Below, piece by piece: positions 53,171 through 64,000 of a DNA stretch of 64,000 nt. Both the position numbers and the translations under genes were made by a program. Position 1 is the first letter of the stretch; every line of letters begins with the position of its first letter. The stretch lies in NCBI GenBank assembly GCA_016647705.1, contig CM028332.1, positions 31,935,300-31,999,299 on the forward strand. Reading direction: 5' to 3'. The DNA comes from Eucommia ulmoides (Eukaryota > Streptophyta > Magnoliopsida > Garryales > Eucommiaceae). The notes below the pieces were generated by a model, which was not told the origin of the DNA, made no database searches, and saw only the letters and a list, made by a program, of their open reading frames with translations.

Positions 53171-53527
53171 CTATGATAGGGTGGAATTTATATAAGAACA
53201 GGTCCTAAAAGTAACTCGATAGTGTTTACTGGCAACCCTGACAATTCTGCTGGGACATATATCGGGACAATCCCTCACTACTGAAGTATCCTCCATTTGA
53301 ACGTTATTTTGACTGGTGCCTATCACCTGCATGAGGTATCCCTGATATCTTTTCTTTAACAACTTTTGACCTCCTGGACCAAAAATTAAATTAACTGGGG
53401 TAATGATTACATCTCCCAAAATACAAACTTTACCTCTTCTAAGATTCGGAAGGTAACTTATTTTTGAAACAATGCACCGACAACTCATACGACACGGACT
53501 ATACTTATACACACTTACTATCATCAC
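53171..53527 (-). pseudogene. gypsy copy 2 protease-to-RT linker
   Basis: A 118-codon frame with LIFGPGGQKLLKKRYQGYL and VVRDCPDICPSRIVRVASKH. It is the equivalent of 11800-12108 and keeps a slightly more ancestral VVRDCPDI. Continuing HYRVTFRTCSYINSTLS replaces the usual REVEF..DLVPG stretch, so the frame is already lost there. Confidence 0.75.
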
Positions 53528-54210
53528 AGACTCACAATTTCTCGGCTATTTTCTACATATCATTCATTAGTAAGTTTGTTGTATTTACTAGTTCCACAAA
53601 CTTTTGCTCTACCTGCCTGTCAACCTAGAACGTACTACCAAATTAAATCCTTTCTAACATCGCCACAGTTTTCTCCTATCCCTAATTCCAACTAATACGA
53701 ACTCTCCTTTTGATTTCATTATAAGATTCCCTTAGTCTTTCCTAGAATGTAGTTTTATACTCATCTTGAATGCCGTTTCATATTCCAACTTAAGTGTGTT
53801 CTGCTATACTATCAATTATTTTAACAACTACATATTAGGTGCTATCGATAATGGATTCCAACATCTAGTAATACACATATGATTGTTTATCGGTTACAAT
53901 CCAACATTCCCAACTACTTGTATCCCCACAATCACGATCCACCCATTACCACTACCAACACAACACCACCCAAACCACCAACTAGTAATATCACAACTTT
54001 ATCGGACCCACTAATTACCAACAAGACAACCAATCATGCACTATGCTAATGCAATAACTAATGTAATGAAATAACTATCACCCACGTGCCAAACTCACCT
54101 ATTGATACCCTATCTCATGTCCCCTACTGACTAGACGACTGACATGTCTTTCTATCTCATGGTCCTCTACTGACACAACAACTGGCAAGTCTATAGAACC
54201 TATAACCTAG
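53528..54210. other. gag/protease region not recognisable
   Basis: As in copy 1, fewer than 700 bp separate the pol linker from the primer site, with no open frame of note. The shared shortening suggests that the family master was already deleted here. Confidence 0.6.
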
Positions 54211-54222
54211 GCTCTGATACCA
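54211..54222 (-). other. primer-binding site (initiator tRNA-Met type)
   Basis: gctctgatacca on the plus strand, as in copy 1, five bases before the right LTR (54227). Confidence 0.88.
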
Positions 54223-54226
54223 AAAA

Positions 54227-54678
54227 TATCACACTCCACCCCGGACACCCATCACCCTGGGGCCGGCGTGACAACATCACCCTGAACATCAAACTAATAG
54301 AGTTGACAAAGTGCATGTATAAATATACAATCTATTTAAATTAGTTTAGATACATCCTCTCTAATTGGGGACATACCGGTCCCTCAGCTATATACTAACA
54401 ACAAAAACAATATAACCACGAACCTCTCACAGATTCACCTCAAACAGCTCAACTCAAAAACTCCCACACGACTCCATCATAGGACTCTACCTAATGCCAG
54501 TAGGGGACTGACTCCTAGCTGCTATACTTGCGAGTGTACTGTCTTCTTAATAAAAATATTTTTTATAGATCAAGCATAAAACATATAAACATCACATATC
54601 AAATAAAAATATCGTAATATATAAATGTCCCATACCACAATGAAAACACTTTTTTCTTGTCACCACAGAATCAACGTC

Positions 54679-54732
<54 letters not shown>

Positions 54733-54821
54733 CATACATATATATAGTACCCCAACTAAACAGTGAAAATCAACCAGAATAATTCAACTAACGATATAGT
54801 ATAATGAAATCAGAACATACC
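54227..54821 (-). repeat. right LTR of gypsy copy 2, cut by the next element
   Basis: Begins tatcacactcc (TG to TA, as in copy 1). Follows the LTR sequence to 'aatcagaacatacc' and stops where the next LTR starts. Contains (AT)/(ACAT) microsatellites at 54685-54745. Confidence 0.82.
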
Positions 54822-55384
54822 TGATGAGGATAGTTTTAGGCTTCTCCAAGTTAGCACCTGGGCCCCGGCCCCGGCCCCATGTCCATTATCACCAACATTT
54901 TCACCACAGGCCTAACAAAGGCCCGTGGACTTCGCCAAATAGGCCCAAAAACCCAAGTCCAACAATTATCTCCTAAACGTCCCAGATTATCGACTAAACA
55001 CAGTATTTTGACTAATTAACCGTGTTTAGGCCCGACTAATTATCTCCAACGCCTATATATATCGGGGGCTATGTAAGCTCGAAGCACGCTTGAATGACTT
55101 ACATTATGCGCGAGTTCATTTGTTTGCTTGTTATATTCTGTACCTTTTCTCTCTGAGCACTGATTACCATGCCAAAGAGGCTTCACCGGGACAAACCCCG
55201 GTTTAAGCCTTCTACAGGTACACTCCCTGAGGAGGAGGACTCTGGGCGCAGCAGGTTAGTCCTCCCAAGATCCAGCACAACTCATGCGAGGACTTTTCAA
55301 CCGATGACTCCACCTCAACAAGAGGACCCACTTGTCATTCGACTAGACCATACTCGAGATGTGTACCAATTTTATACACTAACA
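54822..55384 (+). repeat. 5' LTR of the tandem-repeat-bearing element
   Basis: TG...CA ends (tgatgaggatag...tatacactaaca), 563 bp. A TATA-like ctatatatat lies near 55052, and a ccccggccccggcccc stretch near 54857. A 93-codon frame at 55169 overlaps its end and is not taken as a gene. Confidence 0.72.
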
Positions 55385-55404
55385 ATTTGGCGCCGTCTGT
55401 GGGA
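55385..55404 (+). other. primer-binding site region
   Basis: atttggcgccgtctgtggga directly after the LTR. The tggcgccg core is the usual start of this class of plant gypsy primer sites. Confidence 0.78.
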
Positions 55405-55507
55405 ACCAAGCAAAAAGCCTTTCCCTGATCACTGCTCTCTGCTCAGTTGAGCTTAAGTGATCACAAGGTCCAGTTAGATAGACACAAAATAGAAGAACGA
55501 GAAGACA

Positions 55508-55790
55508 TGTCGAAAACTCCAAGGCCTCACCTCCCAGTTCCCACCAATGAAGGTAACTACTCTTCTATGGTCAGGCAGGACTATCAACTCTGCTACCTGG
55601 GGCTGTGGGACAGACCTCGGGAGCTGTGGATGCATCTCGAGTTGATTTTCTTGAACGCCAAATGCAAGAGTTCAAATTGTATGTACAGTTCCTCCTCGGG
55701 TGCCTACTGTCAACCCCATCCACGGGGGACTATCTTTCTAGACTACAGGGCCCGAGGAGTGACCCCAAGATCACGACGCTCATGTAGAAT
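55508..55790 (+). pseudogene. gag N-terminal remnant
   Basis: An ATG at 55508 opens MSKTPRPHLPVPTNEG. After a shift the frame from 55605 reads VDASRVDFLERQMQEFKLYV with a heptad-like pattern, then stops. This resembles the start of gag in Tat-type elements, where a short coiled coil precedes the capsid part. No capsid or zinc knuckle is found downstream. Confidence 0.45.
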
Positions 55791-56109
55791 CTTTGAATGG
55801 GCTTGTGCCCGAGGGCCGCCCTCCACCATGCCATACTGGGGCTACCGGACTAGAGAGGCCCCCCAACCACGTTAAGACCCATTCTCCACGAAGATATGGT
55901 GCCAGGGATTAGCTAGGGCTACCCTTAGGCGTAGCTTCCCAACCATGCAATAAGATCCGACCTAAGGGCCCGTCGTGGGTAGGGCCAGGTGCCTACTCGC
56001 CACCCTCGAGCCACTATGGCGTCCGAGCAGCGACCAACTGTGAGCATGAAACTCAAAGGCGGAGACGAGCAACCCTCTATCCTACTAGAAATGGAGACGA
56101 CCGCCCTCT

Positions 56110-56560
56110 AACCTGTCTCCAACAACGGTTCCCAGACCCCCTGAGTCGCATCCCGACTCTCGGCGTCACGAGTAATTCTCCACGGTTATATTCCGACCCC
56201 TTGAGTCCTATCTTAGCTCTCAACGTCGCGAGTGGTTCTCTATGGTTATATTTCGACCCCCTGAGTCATATCCCAAGTCTTGGCATCACTAGTGATTCTC
56301 CATGGTTACATTCCAACCCCCTGAGTCCTATCTTGGTTCTCGGCATCGCGAGTGGTTCTCCACGGTTATATTTCGACCCCCTGAGTCGCATCCCGGCTCT
56401 CAGCATTGCGAGTGATTCTCTACGGTTACATTCTGACCCCCTGAGTCCTATCTTGGCTCTCGGCGTCGCGCATGGTTCTCCATGATTACATTCTGACCCC
56501 TGAGTCACGAATAATTCTCTACCGAACGTCCTGACTCTCAGCGTCATGAATAACTCTCCG
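56110..56560. repeat. 60-bp tandem repeat with 120-bp higher order
   Basis: About seven units of exactly or nearly 60 bp containing 'gaccccctgagt', 'ctctcggcgtcgcgagtg' and 'ttctccacggtta'. Alternate units differ (gtcgcatcccggct versus gtcctatcttggct), giving a 120-bp dimer. Frames on both strands (56201-56485 +, 56266-56547 -) are by-products. Confidence 0.88.
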
Positions 56561-57974
56561 TAAGTCTCATCCCAGCGCTCAGCGTCGAGGGTGACAACTA
56601 GACCCTCTCCTGAAGTTAATAGTTCGTACCCAGGGATAAACTTAGGTCATCTACCAAGGGTAGAACATTGATTGGGTCTGAGGGACTACAGCCAAGTACA
56701 TCTCCCTACCAATCGACTATGAGTCCGGCGTTCTAAAAGGAAAGGTGCTCCTGCATGGACTAAATGAATATAACCTGAAAGGGTTATTGAATGAGCCCGA
56801 CTACGAAGAACTCCCTAACGACTAGCCACAGGGGTTCAACCACCGTGTTGTGCCTCTGTGGACTAAGAGGACCAGGCATCCTGGGAAACACTCCTCCTAA
56901 GTCCACGACACAATTTCCTTGCAATCAGCTTGTGTCTTGGACTAGGGGGCTAGAGGTCTATGGCCCTGGGCAGAGACGAGAAATTTGTTTGGCAGAGATG
57001 GTAACAAATTTCAATAAAATTTATAAAATTTTACAACTCTGAAAACAAGACCAAGCAAAAATCGACTTGGCAAAAAAATATCGGGAAAAAGGAGTCGACT
57101 CTGAAGTACCCTGTCTATACCGCTCAAAATATTAAATGCTCGCGTGTAGAAAAGTAGGAGTAAGCGAACAAGAGTCTGCAAAATCCTAAATCCTGAAAAA
57201 GCGACGGTTCAAGCTCAGTCCTTTCTGCCTTTGTTGTGAGGGGCGTCCGTGCGAGGGAAAGTGGCGTTGATATTGCCTTTCTCAGCCTCCTCATCAGTAC
57301 TGTCCTTCTCGGCATCCCTCTACTGGGTGTCCTTGTACGTGGCCTCGTCTAGGGCATCAGCCTCGGTGTCCCATATCCAGAACCATCAAGTTTGACAGGC
57401 ACCGCCCGACCGCGCTACTCCTAGCCGACATGGTTTAAATAGTGACAGGCACCGCCCTGTCATGCTACTCCAACTGTCAAGATCCAGGTGATGACCTTCT
57501 TCAAGAACGCCATCTAGGAGTGCTATCCAAAACATTTACCACATCACCTCGGGCCAGCATCATCTTATCCTGCCCCCTTGCCCTGTCACGCTGACTCAGG
57601 TTGGCAAAGCGCAGATAGTGACCTTCTCCAAATGTATGGGCCACGGGTCCAAGTGAGCAGCGCTCTGACGTGCTCAATGCTCCTTCCCCGCAGGCCTCAC
57701 CAGTCAAGATTAAAAAAAAAAAATTGTATTAAGGGGGGTGAGGGCAGCGCCTTTCCCCCATTCAAAAAAATAAAAACAAGTTAAAGTTGTAGGGGTAAGC
57801 CCCTTGGCTTGCCTCCTTGGGACTGTGCCCCACTTTGGGGGCGCAATCCCCTGGGTCACCAGTGCCTAGCCCATAAGTGGGCGTTGGCACTGGGCTGTCC
57901 CTTGGGGCTCACTTTTCTTTCTCCCGCGCTAAAGGTCTGTCCGTGCTCAGGGCTTGTTCGAAGTGAACGTGTGT
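56561..57974. other. GC-richer interior of the LTR element
   Basis: No recognisable protein. A phrase 'gtgacaggcaccgccc' recurs near 57391 and 57441. Probably degraded gag/pol-derived or non-coding interior. Confidence 0.45.
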
Positions 57975-58440
57975 CGCCCTGAGAATCGAAAAAATTCAGG
58001 GCCGCCTTGCCGTGCTACTTGACCTTGGACCCCGGCCATAAGAGAGCGTATTTCAAATTAGCTCCTCTAAAAAAGTTGAACTCTTTAAAAATTATCGTCT
58101 TGAAAATCGAAGAAATTCGGGACCGCCCTGTCGTGATACCTGACCTCAGACCCCGACTGTATGGAGGCCTATTTCGAATAAGATCCTCTAAAAAAATTCA
58201 ACTCTTGAAAAATTGTCGTCCTAAAAATCGAAGAAATTCAGGACTGCCCTGCTATGCTACTTGACCCCAGACCTCGACTGTGTGGAGGCCTATTTTGAAT
58301 AAGCTCCTTTAAAAAAGTTCAACTCTTGAAAATTTGTCGTCGTGAAATCAAAAAAATTCGGGATCGCCCTGCTGTGTTACCTGACCCTAGACCCTGTCTG
58401 TATGGGGCCTGTCTCAAATTTTCTCTTTAAAAATTTCTAA
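57975..58440. repeat. 121-bp tandem repeat
   Basis: Four units start at about 57982, 58102, 58223 and 58343. Each has 'aatcgaagaaattc', 'gggaccgccctg', 'ctgacc...accccg', 'ggaggcctatttcgaat' and 'aaaaaattcaactcttgaaa'. Confidence 0.87.
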
Positions 58441-58556
58441 GTGTGAGACCTCCACCCTGCTCTTTACTTTCTTCTCCATGCTGCAGTTACCAAGCATGAA
58501 AATAAAAAACATAAGGAGGGGCACAGCCCCTAACCAATGAAAAAAGATAGGGCTGC

Positions 58557-60283
58557 TGGTAGGGGCGTAAAATACGCCGCTACTTACACTCGCAAGTATA
58601 CGAGGTCTAAGTTTTAGTATAGTGTGATCGTTAAGATCAGGTTATCGTATCCACAGGGATTGGTGTCGTTACTATCGAATACCGCGTTTGTTGTGACCTA
58701 ATTTTATCTAGGCGAAAAATAAATGTATTTAATTAATTAAACTAATACTAATATAACCTAAATTAATTACACTAATATGTTAATATGTTTTAGGGGGAAG
58801 AATCGCCTAGGGATTAACGTGTTTACAAATACCTGTTCGATCTAGATTTACTTACGTTTACGGTGTTCGACCTATTTGATAACCTCGGTACGTAAACTCC
58901 ATCGCCACCTCTCCCGAGTGTAAGATGGGAGAATACATGATTTTGAGTCAAGAAAGAAATCCCCCTCAACGTCTTAATGATCCTAGGTCACGCGAGTCTC
59001 GCCCAGCGTCATTGATTGCACACAATCCAACTTCCTCCCGGGTTATTGGATTGTCGCGTTGTATTTACCTTATCGACAATCTTCATTCTAAAACTCCCTC
59101 GCCACCTCTTCCGAGTATAAGACGTGGGATATAACGCAACTTGGAGCCAATGAAGAAGTCCCCCTCAATGTCTTAACGACCCTAGGTAGCGTGTGTCTTG
59201 CCCCACGTCATCGATTGTCCACGATTCAAACCCCGACCGGGTTATAGAATCGTGGCGTTTGTTTACCTTAATCCGAATCCGGGATTTTTCAAAACCCCGT
59301 ATTCTCCATTTATCAATCCAAGCATAATAAACAAATAATATGATAAATACAATCAAACTACGAAGAACAAACATAAATGCAACACCGAAATCATCCAAAC
59401 AACGTATTTATAAATATATTATTAATCCCTACTACAATCCATATTTAACTCGAGGCCATAGCCGCATATACAAGAAAATAACGAGTTAAACATGCTCACA
59501 TACTCCTAAGATAAAGAAATAAGAAAAAACAATCGAAAAACGTATCCTCGTCCGAAGATTAACCGCTAAGAACACTCTACGATCGATTCGTTGTCTTCTC
59601 CACTTCGGGATGTGAGCTCCACATCTAAAATTCCTAAACCTAGGCTTAAATATAGCCTAAGGTGCTCAAAAAACCAAGAGAATAAGAGAGAGTCACCGGC
59701 CAAAGAGGAGGAAAGAGGGTATTTATAACCAAAATATCTAAAAAATATCTAAAAATATCTCAAGACTGTACAGGGCAAATCCGCTTAGGCGGTGGATTCT
59801 TCGCCTAGGCGGAGTTAGGTCGGTTCGGTCTGATTGCCTAGGCAGTGAAATAGGCGGTGAACTGGGAGAACATTCTGTTGGATTTCCGCCTAGGCGAAAA
59901 AAACTTCGCTTAGGCGAGCGGCTGTCAGTAGCCCTTCTTCGTTTTCTGTTGGATTTCTGCCTAGGCGATGGAATCTTAGCCTAGGCGGTCGTTTGTCAGT
60001 AACATTTTGCTCTTCTCAGCTTCTTACCGCTTAGGCGGTGGTCTGGATGCCTAAGTGGTGGGCCTATTTCATCTTTTAGCCTCCGAGCTTATTTATCCAC
60101 CGTAACTTCGAACCGCTTTGGTTCGATCTCTTTGTTTTAGCTCCAGTTTCCTATCTTTTTGCCCCATACACTTGATTTATACAAAAAGATAAAAACTAAT
60201 TAAAACATAATAAAAATAACTATAAATGTATTCGAAAACTAACAAATTCGGATTGGAAATAGATAGGTTTTTCACACCTATCA
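58557..60283 (-). repeat. left (3') LTR, 1.73 kb
   Basis: Starts tggtaggggcgtaaaatacg and ends ttcacacctatca. It contains an internal near-duplication: the block 'ccacctctcccgagtgtaag...taggtcacgcgag...ccgggttattg' (58905-59065) recurs in diverged form at 59098-59250. Five GCCTAGGC palindromes and several variants lie at 59770-60065. The small frames at 58925 and 59165 are not genes. Confidence 0.87.
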
Positions 60284-62286
60284 ATACCCCTAAACTCAGA
60301 ATTTGGCTAGTTCTCGAGCCAAATACACACACTAAAATGAAAAATACAACAAACTGAAGTAAATAACAAACAACCTAAAAACAATCTAAACATAACAACA
60401 TGCGAGTTTTAAATTCTTCTAACGGCCTATTTATTTTTTCCTCAACAACCGCCAATAGTATCGAGTTCAGGTGGTAACACATAGCATGTAATGTTCTAGA
60501 TTTTTGACATGCAATAATGGTGAACGCTATTCTAGATCCGCTAAACGTGTTAGTGTAAAACTCAATAATATAACTATACAACGATCGGATTGGATTATCC
60601 ACCGACGAAATTCATGACTTAGACCGTAAAGGACTAGGATTTCCATAGGCTTGATTGGGGTCCACTCTCCATTAATGTAGGTTTAGTAGTTCATGAAGAT
60701 CATTAGGACTTGGTTCGGTTTTGGTATATTTGGCCAAGGGTAATTTGGAATAGAAAATGGGTTAACGTTGTTACCTTAACGTTACCCAAGGCTCAACGCT
60801 TGACACATTCACTCTCGAATCCCCATAGAAAGATTGGAAAAAATCTCAAACATGTATTTAAGACCGACGTACTCATTTGTCAAAAGAAATAGAAATAAAA
60901 ACCGTATTTACATTTGATTTTTTTTTCAACGAACACACCCCCAAACTTATTTGATTATTACAATTGAAGGGGTGTGTGAAATACAAATGAAAAATGATAA
61001 GTGAGTACTCAAATACCGAACCAATTAGAAGTTCGCCCTAAATCCAACCGCTCACATCAAGAAGCCTTTGCAATGGCTAACTTGATTCACTCAAATGTGC
61101 CTTTAAATTCAGCGATTTAAATTTGGAAAAAGATCCACTAGCCAGGGTATTAGTTTATGTGTTCAGAATTGAATTTGCATTTAGGCTTCGACAGGGTAAC
61201 GAGGGATAAACATGTATCAAGGTAGGCTTAAAAAGGCTCAAGAGACAGAGAATGCCTAAATCACGTCTCCTAAACTACCTCGCCTAGGATTTCACCTCAA
61301 ACTTCCCCTCAATCAAGTTCTAGAATCCTTAATGTGTCATGAATTTGGTTAATCGATAATCCTCCTCAAATCAATTGAATAACTATACATTGAGTCTATG
61401 TGCTCGTGCAAATTAGGATCTACAATAATTTTTACCGAAAAGCATAGTCAAGCACACAGAATCACATATGTATGAGTATTACCCTTGACTTCGAAAACAA
61501 CCAGAGGTAATTTTCATCATCGGGTGACGGCCCAGATGAATACAAAACTCAACATATAAACAACAACACAAAAACATAAACACATTCTAACCTAAACACA
61601 CATGCAATATGGAAAAATAATAACACATAAACTAACATACTACTACTACACATCACTTCCGAACTCAAAATGGACAGTGTCCTCAGCGATCCCAATCATC
61701 AATCTCAACATATGGAATTAAAGCATGCTAACGAAGGGTGTTTAGAACACTTACCTGGGAGACGAGAGGATCTCGCCTCCGAATCAAGTCGGATGTGACG
61801 GATTTAACTTATTTGACCTTGGGTTGCCTCCCAAGAAGCACGTGGTTTAATGTCCTCATTTTGACATTTTCAGAACGCCCTCAAGACCGGCGAGGTTTTG
61901 CTTTGAATGGATAAATCTTTCAATGAAATGCCTCACCGGCTTATATGCTTGGCCAAGCACAATAAACGGCTTGGAATCCTGTAGAAATGGATGCATCAAT
62001 ACCCGTCGATCTAACATCGCCAAATACCCTGCATTGGAAACAAAAACAAAACTACAAACAAAAATTATATACAAAATAAATGTCTAAAGTAAAATTAAGT
62101 CATTTACACACAATATCAATACTAACGAAATCGCCAATCCCCGGCAATGGCGCCAAAAACTTGGTGCGTTGACGTGACTAGAATACGATACACTTGCTTC
62201 TCCTATCTAAAACTTAAGTCTCCGGCCGTTACCGTGTTTCTCCGACAATAACATTAAAACAATCCCCGGCAATGACGCCAAAAACT
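60284..62286 (-). other. interior of the non-coding LTR element
   Basis: Two kilobases with no frame above 75 codons. Only the edge signals are recognised: the polypurine-like tract at the left and two primer-site-like sequences at the right (62141 and 62262). The segment 'ttgggttgcctcccaagaagc' (61813-61833), a phrase often seen in plant LTR elements, occurs within. Confidence 0.7.
62262..62286 (-). other. primer-binding site region, with an upstream duplicate
   Basis: caatccccggcaatgacgcc followed by aaaaact, next to the LTR start. A second copy with intact ggcgcc lies at 62141-62167. The copy next to the LTR has atgacgcc, a change in the primer match. Confidence 0.72.
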
Positions 62287-64000
62287 TGGTAGGGGCGTAA
62301 AATACGCCGCTACTTACACTTGCAAGTATACGAGGTTTAAGATTTAGTATAGTGTGATCGTTAAGATCGGGTTATCGTATCCACAAGGATTGGTGTCATT
62401 ACTATCGAATACCGCGTTTGTCGTGACCTAATTTTATCTAGGCGAAAAACAATTGTATTTAATTAATTAAACTAATATAATATAACCTAAATTAACTACA
62501 CTAATATGTTAATATGTTTTAGGGTGAAGAATCGCCTAGGGATTAATGTGTTTACAAATATCTGTTCGATCTCGATTTACTTACATTTACGGTGTTCAAC
62601 CTATTTGATAACCTCGGTACGTAAACTCCACCGCCACCTCTCCCGAGTGTAAGGCGGGAGAATACATGATTTCGAGTCAACGAAGAACTACCCCTCAACG
62701 TCTTAACGATCCTAGGTCACGTGAGTCTTGCCCAACGTCATTGATTGCACACAATCCAACTCCCTCCCGGGTTATTGGATTGTCGCGTTGTATTTACCCT
62801 ATCGACAATCTCCATTTTAAAACTCCCTCGCCACCTCTCCCGAGTGTAAGACGAGGGATATAACGCAACTTCGAGCCAACGAAGAAGTCCCCCTGAACAT
62901 CTTAACGACCCTAGGTAGCGTGTGTCTTACCCCACTTCATCGATTGTCCACGATTCAAACCCCGACCGGGTTGTAGAATCGTGACGTTTGTTTACCTTAA
63001 TCCGAATCCGGAGTTTGTCAAAACCCTGTATTCTCTATTTATCAATCTAAGCATAATAAACAAACAATACGATAAATACAATCAAACTACGAAGAACAAA
63101 CATAAATGCAACATCGAAATCATCCAAACTACGTATTTATAAATATATTGTTAATCCCTACTACAATCCATATTTAACTCGAGGCCATAGCTGCATATAC
63201 AAGAAAATAACGAGCTAAACATACTTACATACTCCTAAGATAAAGAAATAAGGAAAAATAATCGAAGAACTTAGTCTCGTCCAAAGATAAACCGTTAAGA
63301 ATGCTCTACGATCGATTCGCCGTCTTCTCCACTTTGGGATGTGAGCTCCACCTCTAAAACTCCTAAACCTAGGCTTAAATATAGCCTAAGGTGCTCAAAA
63401 AATCGAGAGAGCAAGAGAGAGTCACCGGCCAAGGGGGAGGAGAGGGGGTATTTATAGCCAAAATATCTCAAAAATATCTAAAAATATCTCAAGACTGTGC
63501 AGGGCAAATCTGCCTAGGCGGTGGATTCTTTGCCTAGGCGGAGTTAGGTCGGTTCGGTCTGATCGCCTATGCGGTGAAGTAGGCGGTGGACTGGGAGAAC
63601 ATTCTGTTGGATTTTCACCTAGGTGAAGAAAACTTCGCCTAGGCGAGCGGCTGTCAGTATCCCTTCTTCGTCTTCTACTGGATTTCTGCCTAGGCGATGG
63701 AATCTTAGCCTAGGCGGTCGTTCGTCAGTAACATTTTGCTCTTCTCAGCTTCTTCACCGCTTAGGCGGTGGTTTGGACGCCTAAGCGGTGGGCCTGTTTT
63801 ATCTTTTAGCCTCCTGTTTATCCACCGTAACTTCGAACCGCTTTGGTTCGATCTCTTTGTTTTAGCTCCAGTTTCCTATCTTTTTGCCCCACACACCTGA
63901 TTTATACAAATAGATAAAAACTAATTAAAATATAATAAAAATAACTATAAACGTATTCGAAAACTAACAAATTCGGATTGGAAATAGATAGGTTTTTCAC
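62287..64000 (-). repeat. right (5') LTR, cut by the window end
   Basis: The same sequence as the left LTR with scattered substitutions; the window ends about 13 bp before the expected LTR end. It shares the GCCTAGGC block (63510-63790). Confidence 0.87.

Larger units (their letters stand above)
49576..54821 (-). mobile_element. Ty3/gypsy LTR retrotransposon, copy 2 (deleted)
   Basis: Same family as the element at 6282-18183. The left LTR begins tgtcacaccc at 49576 and runs to about 51818, where the homology jumps into the integrase region (equivalent to about 10205 of copy 1). The LTR end, the polypurine tract and the integrase C-terminus are therefore lost. The internal region (51819-54210), the primer site and the start of the right LTR follow. 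The right LTR breaks off at 54821, where another LTR element is inserted. Its own duplication cannot be checked because the far end is outside the window or lost. Confidence 0.85.
54822..58556 (+). mobile_element. LTR retrotransposon with tandem-repeat interior (partial)
   Basis: A 5' LTR (54822-55384) is followed directly by atttggcgccgtctgtggg, a primer-site region typical of plant Ty3/gypsy elements of the Tat/Athila kind. A broken gag start, then two long tandem-repeat blocks and GC-rich sequence fill the rest. No pol motif was seen. The 3' LTR is not in the window; the element is cut at 58557 by the next element. It is inserted in the right LTR of gypsy copy 2. Confidence 0.75.
58557..64000 (-). 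mobile_element. non-coding LTR retrotransposon, truncated by the window edge
   Basis: Two near-identical LTRs (58557-60283 and 62287 to beyond 64000; the expected right end is near 64013) flank a 2-kb interior without coding capacity. The minus-strand orientation follows from ccaagtttttggcgtcattg, a primer-site region, next to the right LTR, and a polypurine-like tttaggggtat next to the left LTR (60284-60296). With no gag or pol it depends on other elements. The high LTR similarity suggests a fairly young insertion, the latest in this part of the nest. Confidence 0.85.

Noticed and set aside
56201-56547. Overlapping frames of 93-94 codons on both strands
   Set aside because: The 60-bp unit is a multiple of three, so any open frame in one unit stays open in all; no domain is recognisable.
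57124-57784. Frames of 63-68 codons on both strands
   Set aside because: They lie within the decayed interior of the LTR element with no recognisable motif; GC-richer DNA gives such frames by chance.

Overview
The window is nuclear DNA of a flowering plant, most likely a eudicot. The evidence is AT-rich DNA, a spliced plant-type ALDH3 gene, an Au-type SINE, plant Ty3/gypsy LTR retrotransposons, hAT, Mutator-like and Helitron transposons. The species cannot be told. Almost all of it is transposon-derived. Only one gene looks intact: a ten-exon aldehyde dehydrogenase 3H1-like gene (39492-44977, +), whose exons join into an uninterrupted 489-residue protein. A second host-type locus (24316-25299, +) encodes a small secreted cysteine-rich peptide of the ESF1-like kind, but its cysteine motif is one frame away from its signal-peptide exon.

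Left part (1-20.5 kb): a Mutator-like element with a 9-bp target duplication (537-1814), a minus-strand Au-type SINE (2242-2425) and a non-autonomous hAT element (2697-3398) precede a four-layer nest. The outermost layer is a decayed hAT transposon whose transposase is cut in two (4203-4928 and 19909-20545). A Helitron (4929-19908) sits in it exactly between A and T. Inside the Helitron, within a captured fragment of the mRNA-decapping gene DCP1, lies a minus-strand Ty3/gypsy element (6282-18183, duplication gaaaa). Inside that element's right LTR lies an oppositely oriented solo LTR (13670-16457, duplication tataa).

Middle (20.5-39 kb): an unclassified repeat with a 52-bp GTCGAC minisatellite; the ESF1-like locus with SINE-like sequence in its intron; a tandem array of roughly 440-bp AT-rich units (25363-29290) interrupted by a second, small Helitron (27448-28231) whose empty site can be read from the neighbouring units; three more Mutator-like elements with 9-bp duplications (30515-32007, 32600-33284, 34501-36239, the last hosting a hAT element); and a patch of near-perfect hairpins reminiscent of CACTA subterminal repeats.

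Right part (39-64 kb): the ALDH3H1-like gene, with a SINE and a complete 341-bp TRIM retrotransposon in intron 1; AT-rich intergenic DNA; a fifth Mutator-like element that is almost entirely foldback (48381-49266); a deleted second copy of the same gypsy family (49576-54821); a plus-strand LTR retrotransposon with long tandem repeats replacing most of its coding region (54822-58556); and a minus-strand non-coding LTR element with two 1.73-kb LTRs that runs off the window end (58557-64000).

There is no operon-like cooperation between genes here. The functional content is the ALDH gene, and the rest records successive transposon insertions that can be put in order from their nesting and target-site duplications. 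All comparisons were made by eye; no database search was run.
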